Counted from the first letter of the stretch, positions 1 through 9,164 are shown. The stretch: 64,000 bases of DNA from a bacterium (GCA_030538155.1 JAUNUN010000001.1:102146-166145), one strand, 5' to 3'. Notes: generated from the letters alone by a model not told the origin. Made by a program: numbers and translations.

Positions 1-1953
1 CCCGAGCTTGCACCTGTCGGCCCTGCTTACCCCTGCACCTGCCTTAAAGGCTGCCAGGGCAGTCATCAGGGTTGGCCGGTCTGTTTCCAAGGAAAACTGC
101 AGCCCGCGAAAACCCTGCTCAGCCAGGGCGGCTAGGGCGCTGTGGTTGAGGAGATTAAAGGAAAAATCGCCGAAAAGCTCCGCTGCCCTTTCCGGCTCCT
201 CTCCAGCAACCTGAGAAAAAAAGCGGATTTGGCCCGGATGCCCCAACTGAAAGGAAGAAAAGGAAAGGGCCTGCAGGCGGCTGATGGCATGGCGATACCA
301 GTCCAGCCGCTCCTCCAACATCACCGCAGGCAGGGCCCAAGTCAGCCTGGTGGAACGCAGAAATTTTCTGAGCAGGCCGTTCTGGGCCAAATCCAGGCTT
401 TCTGCGTTCAAATCCAAAAGCAGGCGAGAGACCGGAAAAGGAAAACGGAGGCGCAGGGCCTCAGGAGAGGAGGCCTTCAGCCACCATTCAATACGGGTAT
501 CACGCTGCCTGCCTGTTTTTTTGCCTCTGCCCTGCCAAGTAGGGAAAGACTGTGGCCCAGCCTGCTCGCTCTGCGGCGAAAAAAGGCCTATTTCTCCGGC
601 GATGTCCTGCACAAGCTTCCGCACAGGGGTTTCTGCCTTGGCTGCCAGCTGTTCCTGCTGTGTGATCAGGCGCGCCAGAGCCGGGCTCACCTGCTCCTTG
701 CGGCCGCTGACATCCACCCGGTAGATCTTGCCCGCAAAGGGTGGTCGCAGGCCAAGGAGTTTGGTATCGGTAAGGCGGATCTCCACGCTCTCCCCGGCCC
801 GGGCTTCCCGGCGGGGCTTGCCTGCCACCCGGAAATGGCGCAGGGTGAAACTGCTCCTGCTGTCGCTTCGTTCCTCATGCAGGCGCAGGCGATCCCCGGC
901 CCGGAGATCCGTGCGCAACTGAGCCGTAAGCTGTACTGCCGTAACCTTGCCCTGCTGCCGCAGCGGTTCCATCTTCCGCAGCACCGCGGCCAGGGTGCCG
1001 GTATTGCCCGACTGCTCCGGGCTGATCAAATCCGCCTCTTGAGCCGCGCCCAGCGGGAAAAAGCCGCTGCTGCGCCGCCTGCCCATGGCCACGTCCAGGC
1101 ATGCCCGGGCCTCTTTGAGCATGTCCGCGCGGCGTTTGTGATCCTGTTCCTTGCGGGCATCCAGGGCCAGACGATAGGCCCGCACCGTGTTGCCCACATA
1201 GGCCACCGACTTCAGGCGGCCTTCGATCTTCAAGCTCGCAACTCCGGCTTCGGCCAGGGCATCCAGCTCGCCCAGCCCGCTTAAATCATTCATGGAAAAA
1301 AGGTAGCCGCCCTCCTGGGCCGCGCCCGCGCTTTTTCCGGAAGAGAGCCACTGGTAGCGCCTGCGGCAGGGCTGCACGCACTGGCCGCGCAGACTCGATT
1401 TGCCGCCATGTAAACTGGAAAAACGGCACAGGCCGGAATAGCTGAAGCACATGGCCCCATGCACAAAGAGTTCAAGCTCCACGCCTACGACCGCGGCAAG
1501 GGTGCTGATGCGGGCAATCTCTTCAAGATCGAGTTCCCTTGCCGGCACCACCCGACTGCAGCCTAGAGCGGCCAGATATTCGACCCCAATCGAGTTGTGC
1601 GTGGCCATCAGGGTGGAGGCGTGCAGGGGCAGTTCCGGAAAGAAGCGCCGGGCCAGGTGGATCAGCCCCAGGTCTTGCACGATGAGCGCATCCGCCTGCA
1701 AGCGGGCAATACGGGCCAGGGTTTCCACGGCCCTGGGCAGTTCATCCTCCTTGACCAGACTGTTCATGGCCAGATACACCTTTTTCCCTTGGCCATGCGC
1801 AGTCTCGATCATGGCTGCAATCTCGGCAAAGGAAAAATCTCGGGCCAGGGCACGGGCATTGAAGGCGGGCGTGCCCAGGTAGACCGCATCCGCGCCTTCA
1901 GCCAGGGCAGCCTCGAAGGCAGGCACGGTACCCGCAGGTGCAAGTAATTCCAT
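1..1953 (-). CDS. Peptidase U32 family protein (3' end beyond window)
   Basis: The frame is open from ATG at 1953 to base 1, giving 651 residues with the C-terminus missing. It begins MELLAPAG, the standard U32 start. The family signature lies at about residues 161-198: E-x-F-x-H-G-A-x-C, then S-x-S-G-x-C, then G-x-C-x-x-P-C-R-R. U32 proteins are annotated as collagenase-like proteases, but characterised members (RlhA, TrhP) act in RNA hydroxylation and their cysteines may bind an Fe-S cluster. Protease activity should therefore not be assumed. The extra 400 or so residues after the core resemble the long U32 members. A second in-frame ATG two codons upstream (1959) is possible and neither start has a clear Shine-Dalgarno. 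It is the last visible gene of the run that starts at 5661. Confidence 0.85.
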   Translation of the reverse strand, partial: MELLAPAGTVPAFEAALAEGADAVYLGTPAFNARALARDFSFAEIAAMIETAHGQGKKVYLAMNSLVKEDELPRAVETLARIARLQADALIVQDLGLIHLARRFFPELPLHASTLMATHNSIGVEYLAALGCSRVVPARELDLEEIARISTLAAVVGVELELFVHGAMCFSYSGLCRFSSLHGGKSSLRGQCVQPCRRRYQWLSSGKSAGAAQEGGYLFSMNDLSGLGELDALAEAGVASLKIEGRLKSVAYVGNTVRAYRLALDARKEQDHKRRADMLKEARACLDVAMGRRRSSGFFPLGAAQEADLISPEQSGNTGTLAAVLRKMEPLRQQGKVTAVQLTAQLRTDLRAGDRLRLHEERSDSRSSFTLRHFRVAGKPRREARAGESVEIRLTDTKLLGLRPPFAGKIYRVDVSGRKEQVSPALARLITQQEQLAAKAETPVRKLVQDIAGEIGLFSPQSEQAGPQSFPTWQGRGKKTGRQRDTRIEWWLKASSPEALRLRFPFPVSRLLLDLNAESLDLAQNGLLRKFLRSTRLTWALPAVMLEERLDWYRHAISRLQALSFSSFQLGHPGQIRFFSQVAGEEPERAAELFGDFSFNLLNHSALAALAEQGFRGLQFSLETDRPTLMTALAAFKAGAGVSRADRCKLG

Positions 1954-2035
1954 GTTCATAATCAGTGGGAACAATCAGGCAAAAAAAGAGGACTCTGCCC
2001 TAGTGGGCAAGCATAGAGATAGGGTCATGGCAGAG

Positions 2036-3496
2036 TTAAAAATGGATGGGAAAAAGCTCACCCGACTGGTCGCCGGGAGGCAGGGGCAAGATGAAATAGA
2101 AGTTATTACCTTCGCGGGTGGCTTCATAGCCGACCCGGCCGCCGTGCATTTCCACCACGTGGCGAATGAACGACAGGCCATGACCGCTGCCGGGCAGATC
2201 GGTGTCGCCTTCACCCCTGGTGCCCTCCAAGAAGAGGCGGTTCCCCTCTGCCGGGTCCATGGAGGGGCCGGTGGTGAAGACATTGAACTTGATGCCGTAC
2301 TGGCCCGGTACAGGGAAATTATCCACCCGTTCGCGTCCGTAAGCAACGGCCTTGCGGCGATGGCCCCGGTAGTCGGTAATCTCGCGGGTGTACTTGGCGG
2401 CATTGGAAAAGAGGTTGGCATAGACCTGGGCCAGGAGGCCGATATCCACCATGATGGGGATCTCCTCCTTGTCCATGTTCATGGGTCTGTCTACGCTGAT
2501 TTTGGCCGCTGCCAACCTGGCCGCATAGTGTTCCAACTGGGGGATGATCACCTCTTTTTCAATAAAGCAGCGTTTCGGCCGCAGCACCAGATGTCCCTGC
2601 TCAAAGTGCTCGCGCCGGAACAGACTCTCGATGAACAGGGTCATGTGGGCATGGTGCTTGACGATTTCCAGGTAGTCGTTGCGCAGCGACTGCTCGATCT
2701 CGTGTAATTCCCGGGCACACTGTCGGCACGCCTCTGGGATTTCCTCCGGGCTGGAAAGCTCCTCCAAGCGCCGCCTTTGCTGATTGAGCATGGCGATGCG
2801 CTTGTTGAGCTGGTTGAAGAGGTGGCGGAAATACATGTTGGGCACAATCACATTGTGCTCGATATCCAAAACCAGGGTGTTGATGAAGTTCAGCCGAGCC
2901 ACGTTTTGCCGGGCAATGAGGCGGGTATCCAGGTTGTAGCCAATGCGGTTGGCGTACTTGCCGAGAAAGAAACGATCGTTCTCATCAAGGTTATCGTTGC
3001 CGCGAACCACGAACATGCCCAGCACATGGCCGTGGGGAGCGGCGCTTTCCAGCCCATTCCAGAGATCCAACTGGGATGCAGTCACAATGATGCTGTCCTG
3101 TTTGAGGATATGGCGGCTGAACACCGGCACCACAAAACAGCCCGCCTCCACATAGGCGCTCTCCGAGACATGCACCGGGTAGGCGGCAGGCTCCGGCTCC
3201 TCCAGCACGCCGCAGTCACAGGAGCAGACCAGTTCCAGCGCGCCGTCTTGCTCGCGGCAGATATAGAGATCGCAGGCAATACTCGCCATGGTCAGGGGGA
3301 CAGCCACGCAGATACGGTAAAAATCCTCCAGCAGGTCAAATTCCTGAGCAAGATCGAAAAAGGCCTTGAGGAAATCGTTGCGGCCCTGGGAGAAGTTGTA
3401 GCGTTCGTAACTCTCCACCTTGTCCTGAATGCGCCGGGCAATGGCGCTAAAATCAGCGGGCAAGGAGGGAGAATTCGGGGCGATCATGGTAGGCAA
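2036..3496 (-). CDS. Sensor histidine kinase with GAF-like input domain
   Basis: This 486-residue soluble protein shows no membrane segment. Residues about 40-200 look like a GAF-type sensor region rich in cysteine (C-S-C-D-C near 91-95). A dimerisation helix with a likely phospho-acceptor, E-H-N near His214, follows. The C-terminus is an HATPase_c domain with an N-box (Y-A-N-L-F-S-N-A-A-K, about 355-370) and a glycine-rich G-S-G-H-G-L-S-F lid. I infer autophosphorylation and signalling to an unseen response regulator, since none is adjacent. It follows pyrR by about 35 bp on the same strand. The ligand cannot be read from the sequence. The acceptor histidine is embedded in an unusual H-box (L-D-I-E-H-N-V-I-V-P-N). 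Confidence 0.75.
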   Translation of the reverse strand: MPTMIAPNSPSLPADFSAIARRIQDKVESYERYNFSQGRNDFLKAFFDLAQEFDLLEDFYRICVAVPLTMASIACDLYICREQDGALELVCSCDCGVLEEPEPAAYPVHVSESAYVEAGCFVVPVFSRHILKQDSIIVTASQLDLWNGLESAAPHGHVLGMFVVRGNDNLDENDRFFLGKYANRIGYNLDTRLIARQNVARLNFINTLVLDIEHNVIVPNMYFRHLFNQLNKRIAMLNQQRRRLEELSSPEEIPEACRQCARELHEIEQSLRNDYLEIVKHHAHMTLFIESLFRREHFEQGHLVLRPKRCFIEKEVIIPQLEHYAARLAAAKISVDRPMNMDKEEIPIMVDIGLLAQVYANLFSNAAKYTREITDYRGHRRKAVAYGRERVDNFPVPGQYGIKFNVFTTGPSMDPAEGNRLFLEGTRGEGDTDLPGSGHGLSFIRHVVEMHGGRVGYEATREGNNFYFILPLPPGDQSGELFPIHF

Positions 3497-3529
3497 ACCG
3501 GGAAAACCTGAAAATGAAATGAAGATTGA

Positions 3530-4066
3530 TCAGGGCGCGCTCAACTGCACCTTGTCCACATCGCCGCTTTCGCGCAGCAGCACATCAACCCGCTCGGTTT
3601 TGCCCGCGCTGACGTGCATGCCCACGTAGTCCGGCTGAATGGGTAGTTCCCGGCCGCCCCGATCAACCAGAACCGCAAGCTGGATAGAGAGCGGCCTGCC
3701 GTAATCCATGATCGCGTCCATGGCCGCACGAATGGTCCTGCCGGTGAAGATGACGTCATCCACCAGAATCACCCGCCGGTCTTCCATGAGAAAACCGATT
3801 TCCGACTTCCGCACCACCGGGTTCTGGGAGATCAGGCTCCAGTCGTCACGGTAGAGGGTGATATCCAGGTTGCCGGAGGGCAGGCTGATGCCCTCGCCCC
3901 GGGCCTCCAAAAGTTCCTTCAGCCGCTGCGCCAGAAAGACGCCGCCGGTATGGACGCCGATGATGGAAAGCTCATCCAGGCCTCGATTGCGCTCAATGAT
4001 CTCTAGGCTGATGCGATCCAAACTGCGGTCGATGTCGCCGCTGGTCATGATGGTCTTTGCTTTCAT
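3530..4066 (-). CDS. pyrR: PyrR bifunctional regulator / uracil phosphoribosyltransferase
   Basis: The 178 residues match the usual PyrR length. The PRPP-binding loop V-I-L-V-D-D-V-I-F-T-G-R-T lies at residues 99-111, preceded by the type I PRTase hood and D-I-T-L-Y-R-D-D. PyrR enzymes convert uracil plus PRPP to UMP, and in many bacteria bind pyr mRNA to control attenuation; the RNA role is not shown here. The start at 4066 is chosen because AAGGAG lies 7 nt upstream and the ATG overlaps the purN stop (ATGA), indicating translational coupling. A longer reading from 4141 would bury the Shine-Dalgarno inside the gene. Confidence 0.93.
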   Translation of the reverse strand: MKAKTIMTSGDIDRSLDRISLEIIERNRGLDELSIIGVHTGGVFLAQRLKELLEARGEGISLPSGNLDITLYRDDWSLISQNPVVRKSEIGFLMEDRRVILVDDVIFTGRTIRAAMDAIMDYGRPLSIQLAVLVDRGGRELPIQPDYVGMHVSAGKTERVDVLLRESGDVDKVQLSAP

Positions 4067-4635
4067 TGCCCGCTCCTTGTCCAAAAATAGTCCACCCCCA
4101 GACGGTCCACCATGTTGATGGCCTCGGGGTAGGTTTCGCACTCCACCGCAAACACTTTGGTCGCGATGTCGTCCGGGCTGTCGTCCAGTTCCAAGTTCAC
4201 GCAGCGCTGCAGGACAATGGGTCCGGCATCATACTCTTCATTGGCAAAATGCACCGTGCAACCGCTCACTGTGCAGCCGCGCGCCTTGACCGCCTCGTGC
4301 ACATGGTGACCGTAAAACCCGGGCCCACAAAAGGAGGGAATCAGGGCCGGATGGATGTTGAGCACGGCCCGGCACAGGGCGGGCGGCGGCGTGTAGAGTT
4401 TGAGGTAGCCGGCTAGGCTGATGAGATCAACGGCGTAATCGGCCAAAACGGCATTGATGGCGCTATTGTCGGCGGCATAGTGGGCCGGGTAGCCGTAGTT
4501 ACGCGCCTTTTCAAGACCGAGCGCGGCTTCGTTGTTGGAGATCACCACCTCGATGCGGGCCGCCAGGCTGCCCTCTACAATACGCTCATGGAAGTTGTCC
4601 AGGGTTCTGCCGCTGCCCGAGAGCAGCACCGCCAT
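4063..4635 (-). CDS. purN: Phosphoribosylglycinamide formyltransferase
   Basis: The 190-residue GAR transformylase uses 10-formyl-tetrahydrofolate to formylate GAR in purine synthesis. It has the N-terminal phosphate loop L-S-G-S-G-R-T, the catalytic N-I-H-P-A-L-I-P-S-F (Asn93, His95) and the D-A-G-P-I element with the essential Asp136. The start at 4635 is preferred because GAGG sits about 9 nt upstream; the ATG at 4644 lies on top of that site. It begins immediately after the purH stop and overlaps pyrR by 4 nt, so three nucleotide-metabolism genes are coupled. Confidence 0.95.
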   Translation of the reverse strand: MAVLLSGSGRTLDNFHERIVEGSLAARIEVVISNNEAALGLEKARNYGYPAHYAADNSAINAVLADYAVDLISLAGYLKLYTPPPALCRAVLNIHPALIPSFCGPGFYGHHVHEAVKARGCTVSGCTVHFANEEYDAGPIVLQRCVNLELDDSPDDIATKVFAVECETYPEAINMVDRLGVDYFWTRSGQ

Positions 4636-4636
4636 T

Positions 4637-5266
4637 CTACGCATCCTCAGGCTCCGCAAAATAAGGATGAGCTTCAGGATCAACGCCCTCCAGCCACTGG
4701 CTGATGGCGGCATCATAGGCGCTGGTCAGAGCAAAGACCTTGCGCGCCAGCACAAAGCGGGTCTTGAGGCTGGTGTGGCCCTTTTCACCTAATTCATGCA
4801 GCACCACCGGATAATCCGCCGGATCGACAATGACGGTGACATCCTGGAAATTCTTGGCCGCAGCCCTCAGCAGGGTCGGACCGCCGATATCGATCTGCTC
4901 AATGGCCTGTGCCGGGGTGCAGGCCGGATCGGCCACGGCCTGGGCAAAGGCATAGAGGTTGACCACCACCAGATCAATGGGCTCAATAGCCTGGCTGCGG
5001 CACTGCTCCACATGTTCCGCATTGCGGCGCTGGTGCAAAATACCGCCATGCACTTTCGGGTGCAGGGTTTTGACCCTGCCGTCGAGCATTTCGGGAAAGC
5101 CGGTGAAATCCGACACTTCAACCACCGCCAGGCCGGCATCCCGCAAGGTCTTGGCTGTGCCGCCCGTGGAGAGCAGTTCTATGCCGAGCGCTGCCAGGGC
5201 CCCGGCAAAGGCGGCACAACCGCTCTTGTCGGTCAGGCTGAGCAGGGCGCGTTTTGCTTTTTGCAT
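4637..5266 (-). CDS. purH: IMP cyclohydrolase, stand-alone PurH N-terminal domain
   Basis: This 209-residue protein matches only the N-terminal MGS-like cyclohydrolase half of PurH (L-S-T-G-G-T-A, then [19 protein letters not shown], residues about 33-75). That half closes FAICAR to IMP. Bifunctional PurH is about 510-530 residues; the AICAR formyltransferase half is absent and purN begins at once downstream. The frame ends cleanly after P-E-D-A, so it reads as a natural single-domain gene and not a truncation. From memory, split PurH is also found in Desulfovibrio. The start at 5266 has AAAGGA 6 nt upstream. The missing formyltransferase must be encoded elsewhere. Confidence 0.9.
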   Translation of the reverse strand: MQKAKRALLSLTDKSGCAAFAGALAALGIELLSTGGTAKTLRDAGLAVVEVSDFTGFPEMLDGRVKTLHPKVHGGILHQRRNAEHVEQCRSQAIEPIDLVVVNLYAFAQAVADPACTPAQAIEQIDIGGPTLLRAAAKNFQDVTVIVDPADYPVVLHELGEKGHTSLKTRFVLARKVFALTSAYDAAISQWLEGVDPEAHPYFAEPEDA

Positions 5267-5280
5267 ATCGTTTCCTTTTC

Positions 5281-5661
5281 TCACTCTTTCTTTAAAAACT
5301 GGCGGATTTTGCGGCGCTCCCGTTTATCCGGCCGCTTGGCAGGGCTGATCTCCATGCTTTTGGCCAACAGCCGCTCTGCCGCCGCCTGCTCGCGTTGTGC
5401 CACGGATTCGGCTGTTTCCTCGTACAACTGACGGGCCACGGGCGCGGGCCCACGCCGCTCGGACAGAGCGCATACCCGCACTGTATAGGTCTCATACCCG
5501 GCCCGGATAGTGAGCAGATCATCCACTTGCAGCATTCGCGCCGGTTTGATGCGCATGCCTGCCAGGGTCACATGGCCGGCACCCACTTCCTTGGCCGCAA
5601 GCGATCTGGTTTTGAAAAACCTGGCAGCCCACAGCCATTTGTCGACCCGAACGGAATCCAT
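5281..5661 (-). CDS. hslR: S4-domain RNA-binding protein, HslR family
   Basis: A basic 126-residue protein with an N-terminal S4 fold: [22 protein letters not shown], then G-H-V-T-L-A-G and a K-P-A-R motif. This is the pattern of HslR/Hsp15, which binds stalled 50S subunits carrying peptidyl-tRNA. The C-terminal 35 residues are rich in Lys and Arg, as expected. The start at 5661 fits the conserved beginning of the family; further upstream only unlike sequence precedes it. It appears to be the first gene of the operon continuing through purH, purN and pyrR, and is divergent from folE2 across a gap of about 150 bp. Confidence 0.85.
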   Translation of the reverse strand: MDSVRVDKWLWAARFFKTRSLAAKEVGAGHVTLAGMRIKPARMLQVDDLLTIRAGYETYTVRVCALSERRGPAPVARQLYEETAESVAQREQAAAERLLAKSMEISPAKRPDKRERRKIRQFLKKE

Positions 5662-5813
5662 AGCGCAACACCTTATGCAATGTACCTTGATTATATCTGC
5701 AAACAAAGAAAAAACAGGATCTTCCACCTGAGTATACGGCAAATACCGGCCAGTGTGCCGGGCTGTTCAGAGGAAGGGCCGGCAAGGACTTGCCTCCCCA
5801 TAAAAAATAGGCT

Positions 5814-6614
5814 ATGGCCTTGCACAGGCATTCAAACTCAACCCTGGAAGATACAGTGCTCAGCGTAGGTATTTGCAACTTCACCTGTCCGGTGCGCATC
5901 CCGGAAAAAAACGGCGGCCTGCAACAGACCGTGGCTGCCATTACCCTTACCGCCAAGGAACCGGCCAGCCAAGTGGAATCCTCGATCAGCACCATAACCG
6001 GGCTTCTGTACTCGCACCTGCCCGATATCCACAGCGGCCTCTTTCCTGGTTTGCTCAAAAGCGTACAGAGCGAACTTGCTGCAAGCGAGGTCTGTCTGGA
6101 GATGCGCTTTCCGTATTTCATCGAAAAAGCAGCGCCCATGAGCGCCACTCCGAGCCTGATGGAATACCAGTGCGCGTTCACCGCCGGTTCCGCCGGTCCG
6201 GAGAATACGGAAGACGGCGCAGAGCCGCTCCTGACTGTGGTGGTGCCGGTGACCACCCTCTGCCCCTGTTCAAAGGAGATCAGCGAGGCCGGCGCGCACA
6301 ACCAGCGCGCTGCCATCACCCTGATGGTGCGCGCCAAGGCTTTGATATGGCTTGAAGACCTGATTGCGCTTGCAGAAGCCTGCGGTTCAAGCGAAGTCTA
6401 TGCCCTGCTCAAGCGGCCCGATGAAAAATACCTGACCGAATGGGCCTACAGCCACCCCATGTTTGTGGAGGATGTGGCCCGCAAGGCCGCGCAACTGGCT
6501 GCGGCACATCCGGATATCACCTGGTTTTCCGTGGCGGTTGAAAGCTTCGAGTCCATCCACGCCCACAGCGCCTTTGCCCTGGTGGACAGCGAAACCATGG
6601 CCGAGATGGCCTGA
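5814..6614 (+). CDS. folE2: GTP cyclohydrolase FolE2 (type IB)
   Basis: The 266-residue protein should convert GTP to dihydroneopterin triphosphate, the first step to folate and related pterins. The core motif V-T-T-L-C-P-C-S-K-E-I-S at 146-157 carries the metal-ligand cysteine (Cys150), followed by A-H-N-Q-R-A with the histidine ligand (His162). A C-terminal E-S-I-H-A-H-S-A-F-A block matches the last conserved segment. The usual H-M-S-R-F element near residue 55 is replaced by E-S-S-I-S-T-I-T, so this is a divergent member. The start is uncertain because no Shine-Dalgarno is evident. It is divergent from the hslR operon. Confidence 0.88.
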   Translation: MALHRHSNSTLEDTVLSVGICNFTCPVRIPEKNGGLQQTVAAITLTAKEPASQVESSISTITGLLYSHLPDIHSGLFPGLLKSVQSELAASEVCLEMRFPYFIEKAAPMSATPSLMEYQCAFTAGSAGPENTEDGAEPLLTVVVPVTTLCPCSKEISEAGAHNQRAAITLMVRAKALIWLEDLIALAEACGSSEVYALLKRPDEKYLTEWAYSHPMFVEDVARKAAQLAAAHPDITWFSVAVESFESIHAHSAFALVDSETMAEMA

Positions 6615-6664
6615 TCGGACTAGAACCTGGCTTTGTTTTGTACCAGAGCAACGGAAATGGAATG

Positions 6665-6687
6665 AAGAGCCGGCTTTGCTCTTTTTC
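6665..6687 (+). terminator. Possible intrinsic terminator after folE2
   Basis: A 6-bp stem (AAGAGC 6665-6670 with GCTCTT 6678-6683) is followed by further T residues. It sits between the convergent folE2 and aldehyde dehydrogenase genes and overlaps the stop of the latter. The stem is short, so confidence is modest. Confidence 0.4.
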
Positions 6688-8177
6688 TACCTCAGACCGC
6701 CCAGGCAGAGGGTTTTTACCTCCAGAAACTCCCTGATACCGTGGCGCGAACCCTCGCGGCCAAAACCAGATTCTTTTACCCCGCCAAAAGGGGCCGCCTC
6801 AGACGACATCCTGCCGGTATTGATGCCCACCATGCCAAAGGCGAGTGCCTCGGCCACCCGCTGGATGCGGTTGATATCGCGGCTGTAGAAATAGGCCGCC
6901 AGACCGTAGGGGGTATCGTTGGCCAGGCTGACAGCCTCGGCCTCATCCTTAAAGCTTAGAACCGGCAAAACCGGGCCAAAGGTCTCCTCCTGCGCGACCC
7001 GCATGGCGCTCGTTGCACCTGTGAGCAAAGTGGGTGCAAAAAAATAACCTTGGCCAGGATTGCGCGTGCCGCCACAGGCAAGCTCTGCACCACAGGCGAG
7101 CGCATCTGCTATGTGCTCCTCCACCTTTTCTACTGCAGCGCTATCGATGAGCGGGCCCAGGTCACTGCCTGCAGAAAAGCCGTCTCCTACCCTGAGCCCT
7201 TGCACGGCCCGAACAAGACGGTTGCAGAACTCCGGCAGCACCTCTTCCTGCACCAGCAGCCGGTTCGCGCAGACACAGGTCTGGCCGCTATTTCTAAACT
7301 TGCAGACCAACACTCCCTGCACGGCTGCATCCAGATCGGCATCCGCAAAGACGATAAAAGGGGCATGGCCGCCCAGTTCCAGGGAAAGCCGTTTGACCGT
7401 GGTCGCGCTTTGCCGCATCAGTTCCTTGCCCACCGCGGTTGAGCCGGTAAAGCTTAAACCGCGCACCAAAGGATCACCAGTCAGCACCGGGCCGATTTCC
7501 GACGCACGGCCAGGCATGATTTGCAGCACCCCTGCGGGCAGCCCCGCCTCCTGCGCCAGAACAGCCAGGGCCAGGGCGGAAAGCGGGGTGTGACTGGCCG
7601 GTTTCACCAGCACGGTGCAACCGGCAGCCAGAGCAGGCGCAACTTTGCGCAGAACCGTGGAACAGGGAAAATTCCAGGGAGTGATGGCCGCGCAGACACC
7701 GACTGGCTCCAGCACGGTCATAAAACGTCTGCCCGCCTGTTCAGTCGGTAAAACAGTGCCGTAGATGCGGCGCGCCTCTTCCGCATACCAGCGCACATAA
7801 CGGGCCCCGTGCTCCACCTCGCCCCTTGCCTCAGGTAGTGGCTTCCCCTGCTCTGCAGTCATGATCAGGGCCAGATCCTCCACATTGGCCAGGATCAAAT
7901 CCGCATAGCGGTGCAGGAAGTCGGCCCGTTTTTGAGCACTCACACCCTTCCAGGCCGGCCAGACCCGGTGCGCGGCAGCAATCATGGCCCTGGCCTCATC
8001 AGCGTCCACCATGGGCACAGTGCACAGTTGCCTGCCGGTGGCAGGGTTCATCACCGGCAAGAACGGCCCATTCTGCTGTGCAGACCCGTGACAGGCGCGA
8101 AGCAGATCCGGTCGCCGCAGCAATACCGGCAAGTCGGGGGCTATGGTGGTGGCACGATCATTGTTCACAAACAGCAC
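6687..8177 (-). CDS. gabD: NAD(P)-dependent aldehyde dehydrogenase, succinate-semialdehyde type
   Basis: The 496-residue enzyme has all aldehyde dehydrogenase landmarks: P-W-N-F (Asn169), the cofactor loop F-T-G-S-T-A-V-G (243-250), the general base L-E-L-G-G (Glu267) and the nucleophile G-Q-T-C (Cys301). The segment F-R-N-S-G-Q-T-C-V-C-A-N-R and the C-terminal E-A-P-F-G-G-V-K-E-S-G-F-G-R-E-G are typical of GabD-like succinate-semialdehyde dehydrogenases, which oxidise the semialdehyde to succinate. No gabT or 4-hydroxybutyrate gene is adjacent, so the substrate is inferred from similarity only. The start codon appears to be GTG at 8177 without a clear Shine-Dalgarno. The AEC transporter gene ends 27 bp downstream of nothing else but this start region and lies upstream on the same strand. 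Confidence 0.85.
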   Translation of the reverse strand: MLFVNNDRATTIAPDLPVLLRRPDLLRACHGSAQQNGPFLPVMNPATGRQLCTVPMVDADEARAMIAAAHRVWPAWKGVSAQKRADFLHRYADLILANVEDLALIMTAEQGKPLPEARGEVEHGARYVRWYAEEARRIYGTVLPTEQAGRRFMTVLEPVGVCAAITPWNFPCSTVLRKVAPALAAGCTVLVKPASHTPLSALALAVLAQEAGLPAGVLQIMPGRASEIGPVLTGDPLVRGLSFTGSTAVGKELMRQSATTVKRLSLELGGHAPFIVFADADLDAAVQGVLVCKFRNSGQTCVCANRLLVQEEVLPEFCNRLVRAVQGLRVGDGFSAGSDLGPLIDSAAVEKVEEHIADALACGAELACGGTRNPGQGYFFAPTLLTGATSAMRVAQEETFGPVLPVLSFKDEAEAVSLANDTPYGLAAYFYSRDINRIQRVAEALAFGMVGINTGRMSSEAAPFGGVKESGFGREGSRHGIREFLEVKTLCLGGLR

Positions 8178-8204
8178 CTACAGACAGAACGAAAACAGAC
8201 AGGA

Positions 8205-9164
8205 TCAGGGCAAGGCCAGGGGCGGCAGCAGCAAGCGGTGCAAGAGCCAGATGACCACGGTGATGGAGGCAAAGGAGGCCAGGGTTGCCGCCACCACGGC
8301 GGCGGAGCAGAAAACCTCCATGCCGTACTTCATGCCGAAAAGCGGATAGATACTAAACATAGGCATACTTGCGTACATGATTGCTGCTGCCTGCAGCAAA
8401 GGATCCATACCAGGCAGGCTCAGGGCAATGACAGCCACCAAAAACGGGTGCAGGAGCAGTTTAGCCGCCACAACCTGGCCCACATCGGCCAGCACACCGC
8501 CCAATCTGCTGCCCGCCAGATTGCCGCCGATTGAAAAAAGCGCCACAGGTGCCGCCGCAAGCCCCAGCATATCAATGGGTTTTGCCAGCGCCGGCGGCAG
8601 AGGAATCTGCAGAAGAGACAGGGCCAGGGCACAGGATATGGCTAGAATAATGGGGTTTTTCAGCAAAGACCAACCAATATCCAGTAGCCGCGCCCATGCG
8701 CTGCTCTGCCGCTGACCGGCCAGGTCTGCCAGAATGAGCGCCAGGGGCAGCATGATGATGTTTTCCACCACCATATTGAGCGCCAGTGCGACCGAGGCCA
8801 CCGGGCCCACCACCTGTATCACGATGGGCAGCCCCATGAAGGCGCTGTTGGAAATGGCAGCACCCATGGCAGTGAGCGCACTTTCCTGAAAACCGCGACC
8901 ACGCACCCGAAAAAACCAGAGCAGAACCAGGAAGAAGCTGATGAGCGCACCACCTGCGCAGGCCAGGAGATAGTCAAGCCTGAGGATTTCCGCAAGCGTT
9001 CGCTGAGACAGGGCGGAAACGATCAGCGCAGGCAGGGCCAGGTTGATGACAAACCTGCCGAGAATGCGCATGTCGCTCCGCTGAAACAGGCCCAGGGCAA
9101 CGCAGGCATAACCCAGACCGATTAGGGCGAAAATCGGGCCGGTAATGGCCAGGATAGCTAGCAT
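8205..9164 (-). CDS. AEC family transporter (auxin efflux carrier type)
   Basis: A 319-residue membrane protein with about ten hydrophobic segments in the two-half arrangement of the AEC/BASS fold. Features include G-P-I-F-A-L-I-G-L-G-Y in the first helix, N-S-A-F-M-G-L-P-I near residue 105 (the conserved glycine/proline crossover) and a similar helix break in the C-terminal half. Bacterial AEC members export or import small organic acids such as malate or malonate; the substrate here is unknown. It lies 27 bp upstream of the aldehyde dehydrogenase on the same strand and the two are probably co-transcribed, which would fit organic-acid metabolism. Confidence 0.8.
   Translation of the reverse strand: MLAILAITGPIFALIGLGYACVALGLFQRSDMRILGRFVINLALPALIVSALSQRTLAEILRLDYLLACAGGALISFFLVLLWFFRVRGRGFQESALTAMGAAISNSAFMGLPIVIQVVGPVASVALALNMVVENIIMLPLALILADLAGQRQSSAWARLLDIGWSLLKNPIILAISCALALSLLQIPLPPALAKPIDMLGLAAAPVALFSIGGNLAGSRLGGVLADVGQVVAAKLLLHPFLVAVIALSLPGMDPLLQAAAIMYASMPMFSIYPLFGMKYGMEVFCSAAVVAATLASFASITVVIWLLHRLLLPPLALP

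Noticed and set aside
142..1284. A 380-codon plus-strand open frame
   Set aside because: It is antisense to the U32 gene, lacks family motifs, and is rich in Arg, Gln and Pro as shadow frames in GC-rich DNA are.
1952..2707. Plus-strand open frame of 251 codons opposite the histidine kinase
   Set aside because: The minus strand encodes recognisable kinase motifs throughout; the plus frame has none.
4637..5266. Truncated purH pseudogene
   Set aside because: The domain is complete, the stop is clean, the gene has a good ribosome-binding site and coupled neighbours; single-domain versions are known.
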